Positions 23,611 to 36,085 are shown, counted from the stretch's first letter. The stretch: 64,000 nt of DNA from Atrina japonica (GCA_030159075.1 BROG01000238.1:471501-535500); one strand, 5' to 3'. The notes: generated by a model not told the origin, from the letters alone. Numbers and translations: made by a program.

Positions 23611-25084
23611 GACATTGATTTTTGTAAACTAGACACAACAGGCAATTTCTCTGTGGTAGTATCAAAATACAGGTGAACCATAAATTGAAGTCAACAAGTT
23701 TAAAATAAATTAAATATTTACAGATGTCATTTTATGACCTTGTAAAGCACCTTTTCCAACTATTTCTTTTCTCATACGACTCTTTCTTCTACATTCCTTC
23801 CCTCTAGCAAACAGTTTGAATCCAGTTAGAATACACTTTAATTTATGGGAGCATATAATATTCACTTTAAAATCATAAATTATTTTTTCTCAGACTTCCT
23901 CTCTTTCAAATTGTCCAAATTACCGCCTATAATGTCCAGGCTTATTTAAAAGTTATTAAAATTCTGAATGAATTTAAAAATTTGTTTTTCTCTTTTGAAT
24001 GACGATTGATGTTTTCGGGACTTTTTGTCACCCTGGCTGTTTACTTACACTGCCACTGATTTTACAAGGAATTCATTCAACATAAATTGATGTTTTATAT
24101 ACATGGTATAATTGGATCTTTTCCATTTCCGAAAAGCAAAACATTGAAATAAATCTTAGTGGTGTTCCAAAACAGCAATAAAAAGTAAACAAAAAGATTC
24201 CTACAGAGTTAATGATCGTAGAATTCAAACATAAATTTTCTTTAACCTAAATACAAAACTAAGAATTGAAGATAGCAAAAAATATTTCAAATAAATAAAT
24301 ATCATATATATTTGCTAGAATTTATTCAAAGATATTTTTATATAATGTGAACAATGTTGTAATATCATCATACTGTATATCTATAAATTTTGTCTTCATA
24401 TTTAAATTTCAAAAAAGAAATGCATGACCTATATTCCATAGTATTTTTAACATTCATCAAAACTAAAAAATAAATTGACCAAGTTTTGTAGGTGTGAAGG
24501 TAAATTTAAGAATAATTCAATTTGTGTTTTATACATCAGAACAAGGGGAAATAATAACATACACACAAAAACATACAATGTAAGTCATACCTTTGATAAA
24601 CAGAATATAATCTATTACAAATCACTTACAAAAGACAAAATATGGATAGATAAATAATGAAAATATCTTATCCATTAAATGTTTGTGTTTATTTCATTGT
24701 TGTTTAACAGAATTCTAGTAATTTCAGCATCAAGTAGTATCGACAAGTAATTTTGGCACTTGTATAAGTAAGTTTGACACTTTTCAGCATCAGGTATTTA
24801 AGGCACATGATCATGAACAGATAAATATTTGTATGTAGCTAATATATTGATTAAGATAACTCAATTAATATCTCATGATGAATTTTACTTTATGAAAATC
24901 AAGTTTTAATGGGTGTTTTTGGAACTGCTGAAAATACCTGCTTACAAGTGCAATAATTACTTGGTGCCGAAATTACCTGATACCTGTTTAACATCATGTC
25001 ATGTTTATTGGTACAGTACATATAGGGCAACATCACAAGCTATAGATAAAGTGCCGCAAATTTTAACCCATTTGTTTCTGTTTG
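23611..25084. other. AT-rich non-coding stretch
   Basis: No gene, RNA gene or repeat is supported. Short frames (24475-24657, 24913-25116) have low-complexity composition. Confidence 0.4.
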
Positions 25085-25242
25085 TTTTGAATAGTGCTTT
25101 ATGCCACACTCATTAATTTTTCAATCTTATGGTGGCTTCCAGTTTTTAATGGTGACAGAGACAACTCCCCGGTTACAGAATATCTGGAGTGAGTCAACCG
25201 GCCTTCCGCAAGTCAAATGTAAAATGACAAACTTTGATTTAG
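25085..25242 (-). repeat. tRNA-derived SINE (family 1), truncated
   Basis: It contains TTTATGCCACACTCATTAAT, GGTGGCTTCCAGTTTTTAAT and CCGGCCTTCCGCAAGTCAA. The copy stops before the tRNA-like head. Confidence 0.6.
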
Positions 25243-26070
25243 TCACATCATATGTATGACACCAAATTCAACATTATGTGACACGATGAAATGGATCATG
25301 ATATAGATTAACAAATATCAGACACATACACAAACATATCTGAGCAATTAATCAGTAACAAGCAAAAATGTCAGATTCAATCTCAACAAATAAGCCTGGC
25401 ATGTTACGATTTAATATGACTAATTAAAGTATCGCAGATAATGACAAGCCTATTCAAACACTCTCGTTCTGTATGTTTTACTATTGACCTGTTGGACCTA
25501 CAGAGGTGCTGGAATTAGCTGTATATCTACTCTTGTGTCATGAGAATATGGGTACTAAATAGCTACAATTAGAACGTCAACTTGATGAATTAGCTTTGTA
25601 CATGCATAAGTCTTATATTAGTTAAATCTTCTGTTAGCTATACCGCAATACAAAGTGTGAGAAAGAATTCTTCATTTTATATATGTGTTTAAGATGATAT
25701 CGTATAATGAGTGACAGGTTTTGTATACCTAGACTGGACTTTATTTACTTTAATGGACAAACAAAACTCATACACTGCTCTTACCTACCGGTAGACACTC
25801 ATCAGGGATGTAGCTAGCTATAGGCCAATATAATCGAGATGATTCTATAAATGCAAGGGAACTTGGCCCACCTTAAGGCCCCAAAGTGTCCAGGGTAGCA
25901 ATCTGGTTGGGACAAAAATTTTCTATCAAAATTATGGCATTTCACAGACTTGGTGATGTCATCAAAACAAACATGTTAACAAACAAAAGCATTGAAATAT
26001 TTTGTTTTGATAGGCTCTTGTGTTACGGTTTTTCTTAAACTTTTGATATACATGAATATGAATATTATAA
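25243..26070. other. AT-rich non-coding stretch
   Basis: GCAGTGTATGAG-like sequence follows a minus-strand donor-like TCTTACCTACCGG at 25778-25792. No secure exon, gene or repeat is called. Confidence 0.35.
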
Positions 26071-26079
26071 TTAAGCAGA

Positions 26080-26375
26080 CAAGAATAGCTCAGTTGGAAG
26101 AGCGTCAGAGCTTCAACATGAAGGTACCTAGTTTGATTCCCAGTCTTGCCCAATTTTATGTGCTGTCCACACAACCTTATGCCTATGGTCTAGGATATGC
26201 AGTTCAATTACATTCATCAAATTATACAAGTGTAATGGCACTTAATTAGCTGTTGAAAATACGGACCACTCAAGCAAGGACATCACATCTCTCTCTCTGC
26301 CTCACAGGGACGAGTGACAAAGGCTTTAAGTAGTCACCCTACACGTTAAATCAAGCCAAAGCAAGCATGTAATAA
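26080..26375 (+). repeat. tRNA-derived SINE (family 3)
   Basis: Box-A-like TAGCTCAGTTGGAAGAGCG and box-B-like GTTTGATTCCC lie 35-40 bp apart, as in a tRNA. The body ends in TCTCTCTGCCTCACAGGGA and TTAAGTAGTCACCCTACACG. The same tail phrases occur in, and at the end of, the array at 42983-43705. Confidence 0.65.
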
Positions 26376-26916
26376 AATACATGAATACATGTAGGTTGAA
26401 CTCATTTCAGATTAAAAATGCAAATGTCAATAATGTAGAGGCCAGTGAATAAAATGTACAGAATTTTTGTCCAATTAATAAGGGAATAATTCACGGAACA
26501 TCTATATGTAGATATACCAGTTAGTCAACAGACTAAAATCTAAATTATAAAGGCCACAGTCGGGGAGAGAGAGAGGGGGGGGGGGGGGGGTAGCTAGATT
26601 ACTACAAAGAAAAACATCAAGATCCAGTTACAATGTTGGTGGCAAAAATTCAAATGTGAAATTGAGAAATAACTGGTTAATTAATGGTCCATGTACATTT
26701 GACCATTTGACCTATGAACATTTACAAACATAATATAATCAGAGTCATGACTGACTCCTTTGCAATGTTTCTTATTTCATAGATCAATGATTTTAATATT
26801 TTATCTATTTTATCGATGATCTTAAGATGGTACAATTGGGAATAGCAAAAAATGGTCTTTGTGACCAGGTGGTCTTTAAACAGGTGTTTGATGAAGCAGT
26901 TTTTACTGTATTTATT
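26376..26916. other. AT-rich stretch with a G16 run and a MITE end
   Basis: GAGAGAGAG is followed by 16 G at 26575-26590. At 26840-26912, GACCAGGTGGTCTTTAAACA and AGCAGTTTTTACTGTA resemble the right part of the GGAACCTGTCT MITE family. Confidence 0.4.
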
Positions 26917-27150
26917 TTACCACAAAGGACAACAACTTATATAAATGTCTCTCTGGCTCTGATATTGTCTTAACAGGTGCATACTGTGGGAGGAGACCAA
27001 ATTACCCACAAAAGACTCACATGCCTGACGTCTGCCATACCATCTCCCATAAATGTAATCCCGTGTCCAATCCAAGGATCGAACAAAGGTCAAATTGGTG
27101 AGAAACAAGTGTGCTGACCACTGCATTACCTGGACATCCATATTTATTTC
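26917..27150 (-). repeat. tRNA-like SINE fragment (family uncertain)
   Basis: Read on the minus strand, CAGTGGTCAGCACACTTG (box-A-like) and GTTCGATCC (box-B-like) lie about 40 bp apart. Further along is a body with GGGAGATGGTATGGCAGACG. It differs from families 1-3. Confidence 0.4.
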
Positions 27151-27900
27151 ATTTTGTTTATTTATTGGTGTTTTATGCTACATGATTATACAATGTCAAA
27201 GGAAAATATATTGTGTAAGCCAATTCTTACTATTAAAAGAAAAAAAAAGTTACAAAGTACCCTGTATTGGACCACCTGCCATTCCCGGATAAATTTTTGG
27301 CTCACAAGTAAAGGGCACCATATTAAATTCCTGGTACTCTGTCATTTCCATGACCTCTTTAAATCAAGTGGTCATTTCTTGGTCAAGTACTGGACATAAG
27401 AAGTCACAAGTCTTTTGGATGAGACAAAGAATTATTTTCCATTGTTTTACTTGCAATTTATGACTTAAATAAATATTTCCAGAGTTTCACGATAATCTAT
27501 TTTTCTTCCGTTTTTTTTTTTAAATTGAAAGCTGTGCAACAATAAATCTCAGGTGATTTAGAGACATCGAAACACCTGTGACAGTCAATATGTCAGTGAC
27601 CTTTGATATAAAATGGCAAAAGTTAATAAAGTAAATTGTATCATATGTAAACATATATAATTCAATATCTGTGATTATAAATCAAATATCTTAGTGTCAG
27701 ACATTTTCACCTATATTTGTTGTGTACGAAAAGTGAAAAGTATATCAATACAGGTATTAAAACAACATCTACCTGTACCATCCCGTAACTTGAACATTAT
27801 GTTTGTTTACTTTTGACATTTTTACCTAATATGTTTTATAAGGACTCAAAAACTTGATGATATTAATGTTCCTTAGTGATATAAACATTTGAAATTAACT
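27151..27900. other. AT-rich non-coding stretch
   Basis: No gene or repeat was recognised. Short frames at 27095-27399 have no domain. Confidence 0.4.
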
Positions 27901-27904
27901 ACTT

Positions 27905-28445
27905 GCAATGGCTCAATCAGTTTCAGTGGTCGCTCACAAGAGGGAGGTCTAGGGTTTGATTCCAAGTACTGGATCATACTTTTTGACTTCTTCCATAAAG
28001 ATAAGAAGGATTTACTACCCTATCATAGAGGCCAAAATTAGGCCCCATTCCCAATGCAAAAGCAATGCATTATTTCCCAACTTGCAGTTAAAATTTCCCA
28101 ATTGAAGTAAGTGTATATTTGTATATTTCCCAGTTTCAATAAGATGTTGCTAAAATTCTCAATTCAAAAGTCTCAGACCCCATTCCCAAAAGGAGTGTGG
28201 AAAAACCATGAATAATGAATGTTTCTTTGTTGAGCATCCTACATTAAGAGTGAAAGTCACTGATCTTTCCAGAGAGACTTTTAACTCGGGTGTTGTGTCT
28301 GCACAGGTGTGGCATGTTCAAAAACCCTCACTATATTGGCACCAGTCCATAGCACTGGTCAAAATTAGTGACACTTTACCTGACAATGGTATAAAAGAAA
28401 AAATTCTTGGTTTGACGTGTAAGAACAACAAAACAAACTTTTTGA
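27905..28445 (+). repeat. Old SINE (family 2-like), interrupted
   Basis: A tRNA-like head is present (AATGGCTCAATCAGTTTCAG, then box-B-like GGTTTGATTCC). After about 220 bp of unrelated sequence come body phrases such as GTGGCATGTTCAAAAACCCT and GTGTAAGAACAACAAAACAA. The intervening part repeats CCCCATTCCCAA at about 28044 and 28180, so it may be a separate insertion. Confidence 0.4.
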
Positions 28446-29116
28446 ACTAGAGAATTATAGTGAAGTGTCTGGTAGTCGGAAATTGACTCTCGGGTTTTCT
28501 AATCTTCAAATACAACATTATGATTTTTTTTTTTCAAAATCTGTAATAAAAAGCTAAGGTACAAGGAACATGCAGTCTCACACCTACAAACTTTAATCAT
28601 TTTAATTGTGGTGAATATCTCCCGTGTCAGCCGATAGCAAATCAGCATGTAAAATCAATGTCAACAACGATTGCGATCTGACCGCTGATGCTGAAAATTT
28701 GTATTGTACTTAATATCGGAAAATCTTAACTACAGAGAGGCTATGTTAAACAAAAACCGACTATAAAAATTCATTATGACGCCTTTAGAATGTCATTAAC
28801 ATCAATAACTATGTTAATTAAGATTTTAACTCTAGGTACCTCACATTTTTTTGTAATTCAATCCTCCATTGCATATTAACTACAACGCACCTTTTTTTTG
28901 TAATTTTCTGATTGGAATCGCAAACAACCCTGATACAAAGGTATATATAACACAGTTATTCTTATCAAACCTAACACAATCTGTCAGTTGTTGTCAATCA
29001 CTTTCTGACGATTGACAAGTCATGTAAAACTGACTTCTCTATTTCCAAAGACAGAATTGTGTCTAGAGAAATACATTATACAATTTGAGAGAAATGAATT
29101 GGGTAATCACATGACA
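28446..29116. other. AT-rich non-coding stretch
   Basis: No feature was recognised. Confidence 0.4.
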
Positions 29117-29500
29117 TGAATGTAAGAAGAAACATGTGGCAGAGGATAACATGACACAGATAAGACAAGTCAGGTGATGACATGGCATACACTTAAATAT
29201 TATGTATCAGGTAATGGCATGTCAACATACATGTACATATAAAAGACAAATTTCAGGTAATAACATGACAAATGTAAAAAGACAAGTCAGGTGATGGCAT
29301 GGCATACACTTAAATATAGCGCGGAATGTATCAGGTGAGAGGCCGTGTGATGGCATGTCAACATACAAATTTGTACATATAAAAAGACAAAAAGACTTAA
29401 ATAAATTTCAGGTAATAACATGACAGATGTAAAAAGACACGTCAGGTAGTGACATGGCATACACATAACAAGACACGTTAAGTAATAACATGACATGAGA
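29117..29500. repeat. Irregular tandem duplication (about 110-bp blocks)
   Basis: Blocks share GACAAGTCAGGTGATGACATGG, ATACACTTAAATAT, GGCATGTCAACATACA and TTTCAGGTAATAACATGAC. They are repeated two to three times with indels, and lead into the 42-bp array. A related short phrase, GTAATAACATGACA, occurs throughout. Confidence 0.6.
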
Positions 29501-29526
29501 TACATATATTTGTGGGGTCAAAGTGT

Positions 29527-30600
29527 GTAGTCAATAGTTTGGTAAGTCAACATTTTAGAGTGTACTATCAATATTGTAGTGTGGTAAGTCAACATTTTAG
29601 TGTGTACTGTCAATATTTTAGTGTGGTAAGTCAACATTTTAATGTGTAGTGTCAATATTTAAGTGTGGTATGTCAACAATTTAGTGTGTACTGTCAATAT
29701 TTTAGTGTGGGTATGTCAACATTTTAGAGTGTACTATCAATATTGTAGTGTGGTAAGTCAACATTTTAGTGTGTAGTGTCAATATCTTAGTGTGATATGT
29801 CAACATTTCATTGTATAGTGTCAATATTTAAGTGTGGTATGTCAACAATTTAGTGTGTACTGTCAATATTCTAGTGTGGTAAGTTAACATTTTAGTGTGT
29901 ACTATCAATATTGTAGTGTGGTAAGTCAACATTTTAGTGTGTAGTGTCAATTTTTTAGTGTGGTACGTCAACATTTTAGTGTGTACTATCAATATTGTAG
30001 TGTGGTAAGTCAACATTTTAGTGTGTAGTGTCAATATTTTAGTGTGGTAAGTCAACATTTTAGAGTGTACTATCAATATTGTAGTGTGGTAAGTCAACAT
30101 TTTAGTGTGTAGTGTCAATATTTTAGTGTGGTATGTCAACATTTTAGTGTGTACTGTCAATATTTTAGTGTGGTAAGTCAACATTTTAATGTGTAGTGTC
30201 AATATTTTAGTGTGGTAAGTCAACATTTTACATTTTAATGTGTAGTGTCAATATTGTAGTGTGGTAAGTCAACATTTTAGTGTGTAGTGTCAATATTTTA
30301 GTGTGGTAAGTCAACATATTGTAGTGTGTCAACATTTTAGTAGTGTCAATATAGTGTGGTTTGTAGTGTGTGTCAATATTAGTGTGGTAAGTCAACATTT
30401 TAATGTGTAACATTAATATTTTAGTGTGGTAAGTCATCATTTTACTGTGAAGGATCAACATTATAGTGTGTGGTGTCAACATTGTAGTAAGGTCATTATT
30501 TAGTGTGTAGTCAACATTTTTGTATGTAGTCAACATTTTAGTGTGTAAGCTCAACATTTTAGTGTGTAAGCTCAACATTTTGGTGTGAAACTCAACATTT
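29527..30600. repeat. 42-bp satellite built of two 21-bp halves
   Basis: The unit contains AAGTCAACATTTTAGTGTGT and then a diverged second half (AGTGTCAATATTTTAGTGTGG). About 25 units. The period is a multiple of 3, so a minus-strand frame of 14-residue repeats (MLTYHTKILTLHTK) stays open. I treat it as non-coding. The right end (30300-30600) is rearranged and degenerate. Confidence 0.9.
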
Positions 30601-30933
30601 TATTTTATTTTTTGTTATTACATATTTGCTGAAATGAGCAAAATTACACTAACTTTATACAACACAAAAAATTAAAACCTTTGTAATTTAACATTGTTCT
30701 ATATCAGTTTTGTATACCTGTTGTTTACATAAATTACAAATCATCAATCACTTTTCACAGTATCAGAGTATCACTTTTTTCAGCCTAATGTGTCTTAAAT
30801 AAGTATTCAATCTACATGTATAAGACATGTACAATGCAAGGAATATTTGTTTGGTTAACAGAAACAAATAAATTTTAAAATAGAAAAAAAATTATCAAAA
30901 TTTCTGAAATTTTAGTTTATTTTGTTTAATCGG
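30601..30933. other. AT-rich non-coding stretch
   Basis: No feature was recognised. Confidence 0.4.
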
Positions 30934-31150
30934 TGTTTCAATGCCACACTCAACAATTTTTCAGTTACATGGAGGCAGCCTTTTTTTTTTTTTTTTTTTT
31001 TTTTTTAGAGGAGGGAAAACCTAGTTACAGTGTACACAGGAAGTGACCATCGTCCTCCTGCAAGCAAACTGGCAAACTTTTTCACCAAATCAGCTTAGCT
31101 TCCAGTGGGACCTAACTTGCACTGACTTTCAAGAGGTGATAGAAAATGTT
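30934..31150 (-). repeat. tRNA-derived SINE (family 1) with a T26 run
   Basis: CAATGCCACACTCAACAATTT is followed by ATGGAGGCAGCC and then 26 T (30981-31006), where other copies have only five or six T (CAGTTTTTAATGG). The body continues with GCAAACTGGCAAACTTTTTC and AAATCAGCTTAGCTTCCAGT. The head is lost. Confidence 0.65.
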
Positions 31151-32084
31151 GGAAATATGCTCTTCCACTAATATGCATACACACACAAACGCAAATGTAA
31201 ATTTCAATGTAGATAAGCTCAAAAACCTAATTTACTACCTGCTTTCATTAACAAAGGCTGGTATAAAACTTAAATAAATTAGCTATAAATTTAGAAGTAT
31301 AGCCCTTGATCATAACCCCAGTTAACAGTTCTATTTATACAACACATTAGAGATTACACAGGGGAGGTGTGCACAATGACATGCCATTCCAGCAATCAGG
31401 CACACCTCCTTTTTGATAGTGGAATTTTTTGTGTGTGTTTAGAACACACACAAGCATCAAGATATTTCTTATTCAGATTTGAAGTGGGTAAACAAGATCC
31501 AATTAAAAAATTGGCATACAAAACAGACAGAAAAGGGAAATATCTTTTATTTATTTCCTCATAAATATTGCTGTGTTATAGGAATTCTAGCAGGATTCAT
31601 AATTAAAATCATAATTTATAAAACTTTTCAATTTGGTTTACATACATGTACACAGATGTAATTGAATGTGGAGGATACCTTCAACAAAGTCATTGATTTT
31701 TTGCAAAACAACATTTTAAAAATCAACTTAATAGGCCATCATTAAAAAACATTTCATTGATGTTTCCCGACCAGTAGTTTTATAGATGTGGTTCATACAG
31801 CCAAAAGGCAAATGTCTATTTCACTTTAACATGTAAATTGGACCAAATTTCAGATTTTCAATAAAAAAAAAATGCTTTTTAGGTATGTCAATCTGGTCAC
31901 ACCAAACAAATCATTCTTTTTAATTTTTGGTTATGTATTTTTACAGCAATTAAAATGCATTGTGTTTGTTTTATAAGATGTGCATATACAGTTCAAATCT
32001 TGGATGGGGAGTAAATATATATATAACGTCTCAGATACCAAAGTATAAATCTTTAAGATGTCCTGGATATAGATACAAATCTGG
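31151..32084. other. AT-rich non-coding stretch
   Basis: Short frames at 31367-31661 have no recognisable domain. No repeats are seen. Confidence 0.4.
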
Positions 32085-32300
32085 TAAAAATGGACAAACA
32101 CGGACCTCTGGAAACTAAGAGGTGGGATCAGGTGCCATGGAGGAGTAATCATCCCCGTCGACCGGTCACACCCGCCATGAGTCCACAGACAAGTCCAAAT
32201 GAAATACGTGAGGAACGAATCCTTGTCACAATTGGTACAGATGTCTTAACAACCACCAACAAAATGGCAACTCAACATTTCACTTAGTGAAACAGTCCTG
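32085..32300 (+). other. GC-richer segment, possible old repeat or exon
   Basis: A 65-codon frame (32090-32287) contains GGATCAGGTGCCATGGAGG and CCCCGTCGACCGGTCACACC. It stands out from the AT-rich background. The composition suggests a conserved dispersed repeat or a fragment of coding origin. I recognise no domain. A genome-wide copy count would separate these. Confidence 0.3.
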
Positions 32301-32690
32301 TGTCAATAATTTGTCAGTGAGTAGTTTACCGTACATCTGTATATGAAATGTTTTGAACACGATCTGGCATATCGGATCATTTGTGAAATAAAAACTCCAT
32401 ATGCGGGTGACTGTGGGATATTACTACGGTACTTAAATGTCAAAAATTTATGATGGGAAAGCCGAAATCGTATAGCTTAGTTGCCAATTTCCCGTCTGTG
32501 TCTATAGTAAGTCAAATGTCTAAGTATGAAGCCTGTGTCCTTGATTCTGTTGTATCTTTAATTTCTAGTTCACTGGGATATATCACATTATCGTATATAT
32601 GAAAATTGTCATTATTAATTGACAAAACGTCATTGATATATCTAAATGTCAAATTAAATGACTAACTTTTTATGTCATGATGACTGTAAG
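32301..32690. other. AT-rich non-coding stretch
   Basis: No feature was recognised. Confidence 0.4.
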
Positions 32691-32694
32691 TCTT

Positions 32695-32900
32695 GTTTGT
32701 TTTTTTTACATCCCGTCAAGAATTTTTCGATTATATTTGAATTTCATCAGCTTTAGGTGAAGTGCTACAAATTTTGGCCTGTGCTATGGCCTGACATCAA
32801 TGCACTGAAGGTATTTTGTGTGCCACACCTTCTATGATGGGGGGGGGGGGGGGAAAGGCCACTTTTAAGTCTCATCCAAATGATTTCACTCTCATCCCAT
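32695..32900 (-). repeat. Old SINE (family 2), minus orientation, with a G15 run
   Basis: ATCCCGTCAAGAATTTTTCG, GCTACAAATTTTGGCCTGTG and CAATGCACTGAAGG follow the order seen in the better copy at 40250-40445. A 15-G run interrupts it at 32839-32853. Confidence 0.5.
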
Positions 32901-33950
32901 ATTTGTAACATGCCTAATTAATATCTGGAATTCTCATACTGACAAAAGACATCGAGTTTAGACAGATATTCAAACAGATATTTACAGAAAAGGAATAAAG
33001 ATACAAAATGTGCATATTTATACAAATGCAAAAGGACACAAACATGTATAATTTGATCAATCTTATTCTGGAGAGTTTAACTAATTTCATTTTCGATTCA
33101 AATGCGTAAAGGAAATATCAATTGATCAGTGATATTGCAGGGGGTATATCCTGGTTCAGAAGGCTATATTAAAAATTGGCAAAATGTGTTTTTGTAGGTC
33201 AAATCCCCTAACTTACTTACTTAAGACTTTTATCAAAAATAGCTGATTCTTAAAATTTTGTATAAAATATTTAAGAAATTGACTACCTTTAAGTGATGAT
33301 ATCAAATTACATTTCATTTTTGCGTGTGTAATGTGATCATACTTACATGTATGGGATCAATTTGTCACACCTCATTAACATTATCATCTTCATAGACAGC
33401 TTTCCAAACAAAATGTGTTTGTGAAACACAAATGCCCCTAGTCCTGACAAATTTTTGTCATGTACTTTACCCCATCCCACCCTACCCCAAGGGGCATGTG
33501 ATGTCAGTGAAGTGTGAGCAACCCTTAGATGAACTTACAGTCTAAGGTTGGTTACTGTATCACAATCCAAACTTGAAATATTGCACTTTATATGTAAGCG
33601 GGATGGAATTACAGACAGATAAACAAGAAGACAGACAGACAGGTGAACTATCCAAACATTAGATGCCCCAGGTGGACCTTTCAGGCCATGAGCATAACAA
33701 AAATTCAAACTGACCTTGATCCAAGGTCATTCATCTTTATCGAAAATAATATGAAAAAAAAAATAAACAAAAACAATGACCTTGTTCATAAGTCCAAAGA
33801 CAGTCAAGTTTTAATTAATTAATTAATACCTATTATATTAGCATTATCTCAAACAGATAGTTTAACATGAAAATGATATATGTGCCATACCGGTATATAA
33901 AAATTTGAAAATTTCAGTTACACTTAAATTTACTTACTCTCACTTAAATT
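32901..33950. other. AT-rich non-coding stretch
   Basis: A minus-strand donor-like pair, ACTTACTTAC at 33211-33220, borders a 22-28-nt open segment that is not secure. An AATTAATTAATT run and short GACA runs occur at 33630-33830. No gene is called. Confidence 0.35.
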
Positions 33951-33986
33951 TACTCTCACTCTCTCTCTCTCTCTCTCTCTTCTACT

Positions 33987-34074
<88 letters not shown>
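33951..34074. repeat. (CT)n microsatellite, interrupted
   Basis: Three CT tracts are broken by TCTACTTA and by CTCC. They generate the spurious SLSLSL frame. Confidence 0.95.
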
Positions 34075-34079
<5 letters not shown>

Positions 34080-34974
34080 TATACATGTACAAAAGCATTA
34101 CACAATCTCTTACAACACTTCCAAAACTATTTTCTTTAGGTCCATTTATTTTTCAATTTATCATTTCAACATTCACATTTCACGGTGCTTAGATAATACA
34201 GATGCATGTAAAACCCCCAGCATGAGACTTTGCATCAATGCATGCCTATCAAAATAAATCATAAAGCCATAGACATTAATCTAAATCTTATGTAATATGT
34301 TCAATGACTATGCTAAAATGGATTATTTCATTCTATTCTAAACTTTGCATGAGTCTAATTCTAAAATACAACTCACAGAATTATTATTGATTTGAAAATG
34401 AATACTAATTCATGTGATAGTGACGCGTATTCAGGTACTCTAGTTTTTTCCTGTAAACTTGTTTCCTGATAAAGATACATGTAATACAGTAAATATTGAC
34501 TTTCCTAGCTGAATGTGCTCCATACACTGCATGTTTTAAAAATACTGCTGAATTAATACAACAAAATATACAAAGTCATGTGGGAGTTATCTCCCTTCCC
34601 TATGTCGCACACCCGTTGACTTCTCTAAAAACAATTTTTCAACAAAATGAATAGGGAAAGGTAATACAATAATTGGTGTTAAAAAGTTGAAAGCTTTTAA
34701 ATTTTTACAGAAGTTGATACTTAACCAATGTCACTTGTTCAAACAAAATACATTACGCTTTTCTACATAATAGAGAAATAAATTCAACAACAAAATAAAT
34801 AAATAACAGATTAAATTGATCTTCTCACCAAAATAAGTCCACCTATTTAACATAGAGTACTGATAGATTTTATCATGAGTTTAATATAATCTGAAATACA
34901 TTTTGGTATTGACATATTTTTCAAGTAGGAAAAAGTATAAATGATTTTAAACTGTTTAGCTATTGTTGTGTTAC
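34075..34974. other. AT-rich non-coding stretch
   Basis: One GGGAGTTATCTCCCTT palindrome (34582-34597) is related to the GGGAGATAAC motif. No gene or repeat is seen otherwise. Confidence 0.4.
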
Positions 34975-35028
34975 CTTTATTATTTGGACAAGTTCTCGAT
35001 ACCACTCAAAATATATCCTCTTAATGGC
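34975..35028 (-). CDS. Candidate internal exon, unidentified protein
   Basis: Read on the minus strand, the acceptor-like ACAGAATTACAG is followed by 54 nt that translate in phase 0 as IKRIYFEWYRELVQIIK preceded by A. A donor GTAACA follows. The other two frames contain stops. The charged and aromatic pattern is protein-like and unlike the AT-rich surroundings. I do not recognise the family. If real, the gene runs leftward and most of this window would be intron. Confidence 0.4.
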
Positions 35029-35290
35029 CTGTAATTCTGTCAGTATCAATACATATTGTATCATTAATATATTTCAAAAGATTTGTAATTTAAACACATT
35101 TTATAGATTTTCTGGACAATGCTTAATTTTCAGTTATGAACTGTTTAATGACTTGTATCTTGTTTACAGTGAAAAAGAGTTCTGAAAGAAGCACTGATTT
35201 ATTTCCCTTTATCTTCGGCATCATTTTCTGTCCACATAATGACTGTATTTTTACATATAATTAATTTATATCAATTTATCACATATCTAC
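35029..35290. other. AT-rich spacer
   Basis: No feature was recognised. Confidence 0.35.
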
Positions 35291-35291
35291 A

Positions 35292-35470
35292 GCTCTAGTC
35301 ACTGTACATTCAAGCCCCACTGGAACCTGACCTGATTTTGTAAGAAAGTTTAGCACTTTACATCTGGAAGGCTGTTTGTCTATCCCTGGTTAAAATGTTA
35401 CAACCAGGTTCTCTCCTCCACCATTAAAAACTTGTCACCTTATATGTGAAAAATAGTTGAATGTTGCATC
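35292..35470 (+). repeat. tRNA-derived SINE (family 1), plus orientation
   Basis: GCCCCACTGGAACCTGACCT, GATTTTGTAAGAAAGTTTAG, CCAGGTTCTCTCCTCCACCA and GAAAAATAGTTGAATGTTGC give the family body in plus order. The box-A part of the head is missing. Confidence 0.65.
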
Positions 35471-35639
35471 CAAAAAAAAAATTTAATAATAAATAAATTA
35501 AACATATATACATCTATCTGATATCTGCAATTAATTTTCAAAATATTTATTACTTATATTGCACAACTGTGAACATGTAATATAATGTGATAAATAAATT
35601 TTCTAGATGTGTTTATTTCAGGAATATCAGTGGCTCTTT

Positions 35640-36085
35640 TATAGAGAAATAGCCTTGTACCAGTAATTGCAAGGATCTGGGTTCAAATTTCGCCTTGGTA
35701 AAACCTTAAGACTCTAACACAAGTCCTCTCTAATAATTATTTCTTTATCAAACAATCAAGAATTAATATGAAAGTCACAGAAGGTGTGTATTACATTATG
35801 TTGTGGCTGTTAAAATCACACCCCCAAGATCTGGTGGTAGAGCATTCGATTCGCAAGTGAAAGGTCCCAGGATTGATTTCCAGTACTGGGTGATACCAAA
35901 GCCTTTTTTAAAAATGGCAGTGACAGTTCCTTCACCAAGCACTCAGCATACAAAGTGAAAGTCACAGGTCTTTAGGATGAGACTTAAATCTGCGATCCCA
36001 TGTCACAGGAAACACCGCACATAGATGAACCCTCACTGCATTTACGTTAGTCCAGAACACGGGTCAAAACTATTTGCAGGATGAA
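35640..36085 (+). repeat. One or two tRNA-derived SINEs (family 2-like)
   Basis: A first tRNA-like segment has box-B-like GGGTTCAAATTTC at about 35679. A second, clearer head at 35830-35890 has TGGTGGTAGAGCATTCG and AGGATTGATTTCC. Its body has GATCCCATGTCACAGGAAAC and GAACCCTCACTGCATTTACG, matching the family 2 order. Confidence 0.5.

Noticed and set aside
23452..23676. 74-codon frame (MYPVRDHRPSTGK)
   Set aside because: It is the translation of a family 1 SINE; matching frames occur in other copies of that SINE.
26085..26150. Functional tRNA gene
   Set aside because: The tRNA-like head continues into a repeat body shared with another locus, so it is a SINE promoter.
29828..30578. Minus-strand frames of 116 and 132 codons with a 14-residue repeat
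   Set aside because: The 42-bp period is a multiple of three and free of stops in this frame. The frames degrade as soon as the array does.
33905..34192. SLSLSL frame, possible low-complexity protein
   Set aside because: Translation of a (CT)n microsatellite.
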